This document shows, piece by piece, positions 59,348 to 64,000 of a stretch of 64,000 nucleotides of DNA (its first letter is position 1; every line of letters begins with the position of its first letter). Below the pieces are notes generated by a model. The model did no database searches. It was not told the DNA's origin and worked only from the letters and a program-made list of their open reading frames with translations. Both the position numbers and the translations under genes were made by a program. Origin of the DNA: Opeltia flavorubescens (taxonomy: Eukaryota; Ascomycota; Lecanoromycetes; Teloschistales; Teloschistaceae); NCBI GenBank assembly GCA_000442125.1, contig KE546980.1:992001-1056000 (forward strand). The letters run 5' to 3'.

Positions 59348-60110
59348 GAAGAAGGATAATTAGGTGAGGGACAACAAGTGATGAGGTCATCTTTCTGGAC
59401 TGTTGAGTGGGATATTGATGCTTCATCTCGACTTCGTAAGATCACGTCTCCGGGCAGACTACCCATGTATGACTCGTTGTGAGAGCCCATGTCCCAGCAT
59501 TTCAACACTCTGGTAGCTAGTTCTGAGTCCCTTTGGGTATTTAAGAACGTACCTCCATTTCAAGTTCGGGGAAGTAGCATTTCTTGCGAGTAACGCTCCG
59601 ATTAACCACATATATAGTAGAGGCACCCTGTACTCTATTTAAATTATGTAGTAGACAACCCTTTGGTTTGAACCTATGATTAATCAGAGCAATTTTCCTT
59701 ACCCGAAATATTGAAGAATGGATTGCAAAAAACATATGTATACCTACGGCAGGTCGACTGAGAGAGTATCTCGTGATTGAGTGGCGCTGGCGTGGAGAGG
59801 GACAACATTAAAGGTGCCGATTCATAGTTGGACTCTCATTAACGCCCCACGCCGTAAATGCTCGAAAGATATGGAGCTACAATCCAGTAAAAGTGATCAG
59901 GCTTCCAAGACCTGATAGAATAGTGAGGTGATGCCAGGCCGTCCAAGTAGATACTTTGATGTCTACTAGGATCTTAGATACTGTCGCTATTCTCATGTCC
60001 GTGTTGATGACCAAATGTGTAGGTAGATTGTCCCGTTACAAGACACTACCCGCCTAGACCTGTACGCTACAAGAATATTAGACGTCTCGTTCACCAAGGG
60101 GTCAAGAGGC
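59348..60110. other. Convergent intergenic region, 763 bp
   Basis: AT-rich 3' regions of the secreted-protein gene and galactokinase. No supported gene or repeat. Confidence 0.5.
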
Positions 60111-61679
60111 TTACATGACGGAACCCTGACCCGGCTCACTGACGACGATAGCTTCCCGTAGTTTCTCCTCGCTAATATCTGGTTCCCGAACACGGTAGTA
60201 CCTCTCGATCCATGCGTCTCGGATCGTGTCCACTTTGTCTTTGGGAACAAGATGCACAGTACAGCCTCCCCAGCCAGCGCCGGTTAGTCTGCTTCCATAC
60301 GCTCCTGCCTCCCGAGCGATGGCGCATAGCTGGTCGATCTCCGGGCAACTGCACTCATAGATATCCCGGCAAGAGGTCTGGGTCTCGTTCATCAAGGCAC
60401 CAAGTCGATACAAAATATCAGTATTTTCAGTAGAAGAAGGATCCTGAAGCAGCTCTTTGAAGGCCAGAACCCGCAGGGATTCCGACATGACATGCCGGGC
60501 TCTTTTTCCAAGCATGAAGCGATCCGCCTTCACAGGAAATTTGGTCATGTACTTCTCTTCGAGAGTGGACACAGGAATCGATAGGTTGGTAGCAATCTCT
60601 TCGCGGGTATAGCCTCTCTCGTACTCCAGATACTCTGAGACCATTGAGAGCATTGTCTCGAGCTGTACTTTGTAAGCAGTTTGAGGATCGCCGAGTGCCA
60701 CAGGTGGATTTGTTTCTTTTATCCCGCCAGCAAACAAGGCATGCTGTAGACCTCGAAGACTGCAGCCTAATGGTCCGGAATCATCTTGGAGCTCCACAGC
60801 CAAGTCTTTTGCTATCATTTTGGCGGCGAGCGTGCATTCAACGACACGAAGATTGTAGCATTGTGGAGCCGTAACGTGTTTATCCGATGTGACGAAACTC
60901 TGAGCGATCATGAACGTAATTGGTGGATTAACCTTTGGGAATGGTATAGCCTCGGCGAACAGCTGCGGCGAAAAAGACACACTGAGTGCATCTCCTTTCA
61001 CGGAGAAGACAGAAGCAGATTGATCCATACCACCGGAATTGACACCGACCGCCCTCTCCGAGACGATAGCCAATTCCACTAGCTCCTTCTTCTTGACATC
61101 ATCTCGCCCGTTTGCTCGAAGGACTGCAAGGGCGCTCGCACAGACAAAAGCCGCGCTGCTTGAGAGACCGCCACCAGCCGGAACGTTTCCATCAACAAGA
61201 ATATCCATGCTACATGGTGCGAAAGTAGTTTCTTCTTTACGTAGAAGATCAATGGCTCCGTTGAAGCCGGCCTTGAAGTAATTGGTCCACTCATGTATCG
61301 CGGCATCGATGTCTGCTTCGCCCATGGGAGGAATAATACATTCGGAAGGTCTATGTTTGCGTGGATTAATGTTCATCATTGGAATGACTGCATCTGCGTC
61401 TTTAGGTTGATCCGATGATGAGGGAGCAACGGCAACAAGAACATCGGCAGCGATTGCCATGGGTAATACCTCGTAGAGAGAATAATCGATGTGCTCGCCA
61501 ATGAGATTGACTCGACCGGGACTTCGAGCTACGAACGCTGGCTTTCTCCCATACTTTTCCTCGAAGTGATTTAGGAGATCTCGCCAGCGTTCTTTTTGAG
61601 ATGCGAGATTCGCCTCCGGGTACAGACTATTCATTGAATTGAGTATGGGAACAGCTTCCTCCATGGTTGATCCCGCCAT
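60111..61679 (-). CDS. GAL1: Galactokinase
   Basis: Single exon, 522 aa. All GHMP-kinase signatures are present: the galactokinase motif GRVNLIGEHIDY (residues 55-66), the ATP-binding loop VPAGGGLSSSAA (166-177) and the C-terminal GAGWGGCTVHL (467-477). The enzyme phosphorylates alpha-D-galactose to galactose-1-phosphate in the cytosol, the first committed step of the Leloir pathway. The GGGLSSSAAF loop keeps the Ser-Ala dipeptide, which argues for a true kinase and not a Gal3-type sensor. Length matches filamentous fungal enzymes. Other Leloir genes are not in the window. Two in-frame ATGs lie 15 nt apart at the start; the first is used. An E-box lies 108 bp upstream. Confidence 0.97.
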   Translation of the reverse strand: MAGSTMEEAVPILNSMNSLYPEANLASQKERWRDLLNHFEEKYGRKPAFVARSPGRVNLIGEHIDYSLYEVLPMAIAADVLVAVAPSSSDQPKDADAVIPMMNINPRKHRPSECIIPPMGEADIDAAIHEWTNYFKAGFNGAIDLLRKEETTFAPCSMDILVDGNVPAGGGLSSSAAFVCASALAVLRANGRDDVKKKELVELAIVSERAVGVNSGGMDQSASVFSVKGDALSVSFSPQLFAEAIPFPKVNPPITFMIAQSFVTSDKHVTAPQCYNLRVVECTLAAKMIAKDLAVELQDDSGPLGCSLRGLQHALFAGGIKETNPPVALGDPQTAYKVQLETMLSMVSEYLEYERGYTREEIATNLSIPVSTLEEKYMTKFPVKADRFMLGKRARHVMSESLRVLAFKELLQDPSSTENTDILYRLGALMNETQTSCRDIYECSCPEIDQLCAIAREAGAYGSRLTGAGWGGCTVHLVPKDKVDTIRDAWIERYYRVREPDISEEKLREAIVVSEPGQGSVM

Positions 61680-62426
61680 GGTGGGGATCTCAGGTTGTAA
61701 TTAGTAAAGCAGAGAGTTTAGGTCGACTAAGCAAAGGTTTCTTATGAAAGAGCAAAGTGGAATCTGGGATGCGGAATCCAATCTGTCACGTGCATGAGCG
61801 CAGAATTTGAATAGCGCACTTAACAGGATGTTCTACCCGCCGATGGTGATCGATCAAGTGGTGACAGATTGGTTAAAGACCTGTGTTTTGGGAGAATCCA
61901 AATTTGTGGTTATAGTTTTCGTGGATAGTCGCAGAGTAGGACAAAATACGTAAGAAGTCCTTTCTCCAATACCACAGTCAGCAGAGTCCTTGGCGTTGAC
62001 TTCCATGTTAATCCGATACCACGACTACGAACATCAAGAGGCGATCAATCAGAAAAGGGGTTAGAACGAAAGGGCGAAAATTTAACTTGGTTTGTAGCCA
62101 GATAAAACTTGAACGAACATCACATCCAAAGGTCGCGTCTTGACTGGACGGCTCCCATTTCCGATCCTGACTTGGATCCGAGCGCTGATTGGATAATCTG
62201 GGTATCTATGAAGCCACAGCTAATTAAGTAATACCTGTTGCATCTATCCTTGCCTTCTCTCCACCTTCCCTTCCTTACACATGTCGCGCAATCATCTACC
62301 TGTATATTCAATTTCAATACCACCAACGCCAAATTATCGAGCAACAAGATCTTTACCCTTCATTTCTCCTGGGATATATGAGCATGAGTGCAGTCTCTCC
62401 GGAATTACTCCATTCATAAACCCCTT
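61680..62426. other. Intergenic, galactokinase promoter region
   Basis: A 747-bp spacer between the stop of the transcription factor gene and the galactokinase start, both leftward. Apart from the E-box I find no clear CGG-type pair or TATA box. Confidence 0.5.
61787..61792. promoter_or_regulatory. E-box CACGTG upstream of galactokinase
   Basis: A perfect palindromic CACGTG 108 bp before the galactokinase ATG, inside TCACGTGCA. In fungi such sites bind bHLH regulators. One 6-bp site is weak evidence. Confidence 0.35.
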
Positions 62427-64000
62427 TCAACAGTGAGCATGATGTCGAGGGGCCCCTTCCATTTCGGTATCAGTCGGGAACAAGCTTCCCTGGGTCATTT
62501 GAAACTGGTCCCAAGCGTCGAAATTTAAATCACCAAAGTGATCATAGTCGAATCCTAGATCACCGAAGCCTGGCTGGAAGTCTTGCCCCTCGATCCCCAT
62601 CATCAAGCCCGGCTGGTGATAATGGTCCCCTGTGGTGGCCGGTCCCCCAGCTGCGAGCGTGTTGGTGTCCTCCTCTCTCTCTTCTCCGGCAATGCGGACG
62701 TTCCCGAGGTCGCCACCGAATCTTTGTGTAGCACGGACTAGAAGCCGCGAGAGGGTGATCCAGGAGGCGTGCGCGGGGGTGCTGGATGTGCCCATGGCGT
62801 GAAGCCAGTTGATTGCTTTCTTGGCATCAGTCAAGACATTAGGGCCTTTGACAGGCGCATTCTCTGACAAAAGCGTGACCTCTTGGATAAGGACCGCCGC
62901 AGCGCGCTTGAGGTGGTGGAAGCCCATCCACCATAAAGGACCTTGATAAATTGTTGCCGGATCCGGTTCATCAGGTACCAATGCAAGGATGCCCATGGCC
63001 GAAGCAACGCACTGACCTGCCGAGTCGATGTTGAAGGAGTCGGAATTGCTCGATTGGTCGGCGATACGGTCATCGATGCGACAGTGACAAGGCCGGTTGA
63101 TGATAACCCGGGTGCTATGGAAAAGCATGCCGACAGCGGCACGAACAGGATCTACCTCAGACATGGTATGGGTAGGCTCGAAGTCGAAGCGCTCAGGAAG
63201 GTTGTCATTCCATTCGTCGAGCTTCCGATTGAGTCCTCGCATGGCCAACTGAACATCTGACCACTCAGAATGTCTTATGTGGGAGCTGTACAATTTCGAC
63301 ACTGCCGAATTGGCTATGGAGCTTAGTTCTACGTGACGGAGGAAGAAGTTTGGATCTCCTTTGACAGCTGGGGCCGACATGTGTGACCATGTTTGTCCAG
63401 CTGGAATGCCAGATTTGTCCCGTTGCCTTGAACTCCACGTCTCGTCACTGTCGTTATAAGTCGACTCCATTCGATGCTTATCTGGGTCGATCTTGCCGTC
63501 GGAGGGCGGAACAACGCTACAATCTATATCGCGGATCATGGAAGGACGGCCAGTGATAGTTGTTATCGTTCGTTCAAGCGACAGGACAGAATACCAAATG
63601 CTCAACCGAAGATCCCGCTGGCTATCGGCCATGTTCGGTGTTTTGTTTAGAAGGTGCATGCCTAATGCCTGTGCGCAACGAAGGGCAAGGCCGGCAACAT
63701 TCCAAGCTCTAGAACCCATCGTCAGGGCAAGAAACACTTAAGAAAAACCATGAAAACTTCGCTGAGGAGCTTGAAAGAGCAGCGTACTTACTTATTTACC
63801 TCGTACATCATAAGATAGTATAAAGCACCTAACCCGCACAACTGAACCTGCTCATACCTCGTAACTTGGAGGACATGAGCGTCGAGAACTGTGGCCTTCG
63901 CCTTCGCAAAGTTCAAGAGATGGTTTCTTTCATCTTGGGCCCACGGATCCTCGGTGGCATATGCATGAGAGGCCCCAATGGCAAGGACAAGGTGTAGTAT
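62427..64000 (-). CDS. Fungal transcription factor (Fungal_trans domain), 5' end off window
   Basis: Exons on the minus strand are 63792->64000 and 62427-63708, with an 83-bp intron. The N-terminus and any Zn2Cys6 DNA-binding domain lie outside. The visible part is the fungal transcription factor middle homology region: LHLVLAIGASHAY, YYLMMYEV, AWNVAGLALRCAQALGMHL, RLSIWYSVLSLERTITTITGRP and RDIDCSVVPPSD. The C-terminal 80 residues are acidic, Gly/Phe/Asp-rich and may activate transcription. The joint VNK-AWNVAGLA fixes the intron. The target genes are unknown. It sits directly upstream of galactokinase on the same strand, but control of galactose use cannot be claimed from position alone. 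Confidence 0.9.

Noticed and set aside
1-64000. Search by eye for tRNA genes, CRISPR-like arrays, LTR or virus-like elements.
   Set aside because: No cloverleaf with A and B boxes, no spaced direct repeats and no reverse transcriptase or capsid-like frame was found.

Overview
The window is nuclear DNA of a filamentous ascomycete (Pezizomycotina). The evidence is dense single-copy genes on both strands with 48-120 bp GT-AG introns (a few longer), and fungal-type families: a SurE-TTL fusion (PBY1), PTH11/SAT4-type 7-TM proteins, a Zn2Cys6-type regulator and an HMT1-type ABC half-transporter. A Leotiomycete-like source is my guess from protein flavour and is not proven. I see no tRNA, rRNA, CRISPR array, intact transposon or virus-like element. 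Twenty-six gene models were rebuilt by hand. In the spliced models, exon phases and total lengths close to whole codons, except where a break is stated.

Bases 1-22,923 are core genes: a 3'-partial ABC half-transporter, a small DUF4870-type membrane protein, seipin, a probable peroxisomal alpha/beta hydrolase ending in SKI, a coiled-coil orphan, the CCR4-NOT scaffold NOT1, an F-BAR/SH3 cytokinesis protein divergent from NOT1, and the PBY1-like SurE-TTL fusion.

Bases 22,924-30,683 look like a small specialised-metabolism locus. A UbiA-superfamily membrane enzyme (prenyltransferase or UbiA-type terpene cyclase) and a seven-exon cytochrome P450 are transcribed away from each other, followed by a 7-TM PTH11/SAT4-like protein.

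Bases 31,327-35,999 hold a convergent pair of DNA-replication genes, MCM10 and RNase H2 subunit B. Both have ACGCG-type (MCB-like) elements just upstream.

Bases 36,371-59,347 are an accessory stretch of membrane or secreted proteins, mostly without a known function: a decayed aspartic-protease-like gene, several multi-TM proteins, two type I membrane proteins with a Ser/Thr-rich outer part, an F-box/LRR-like protein, two small secreted proteins, a secreted carboxylesterase, and a multi-TM gene with a probable frameshift. Intergenic gaps here are long (up to 2 kb).

Bases 60,111-64,000 return to metabolism and regulation with galactokinase and the C-terminal part of a fungal transcription factor that runs off the right edge.

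The most unusual signal is compositional. Many coding regions switch abruptly from C-rich to G-rich on the plus strand, with third codon positions following, in genes of either orientation. It is sharpest in MCM10 (about 33,000), PBY1 (about 22,670) and both exons of the secreted gene at 58.3-59.3 kb. Five isolated N bases (3134, 14887, 31335, 32055, 49810) mark unresolved assembly positions.
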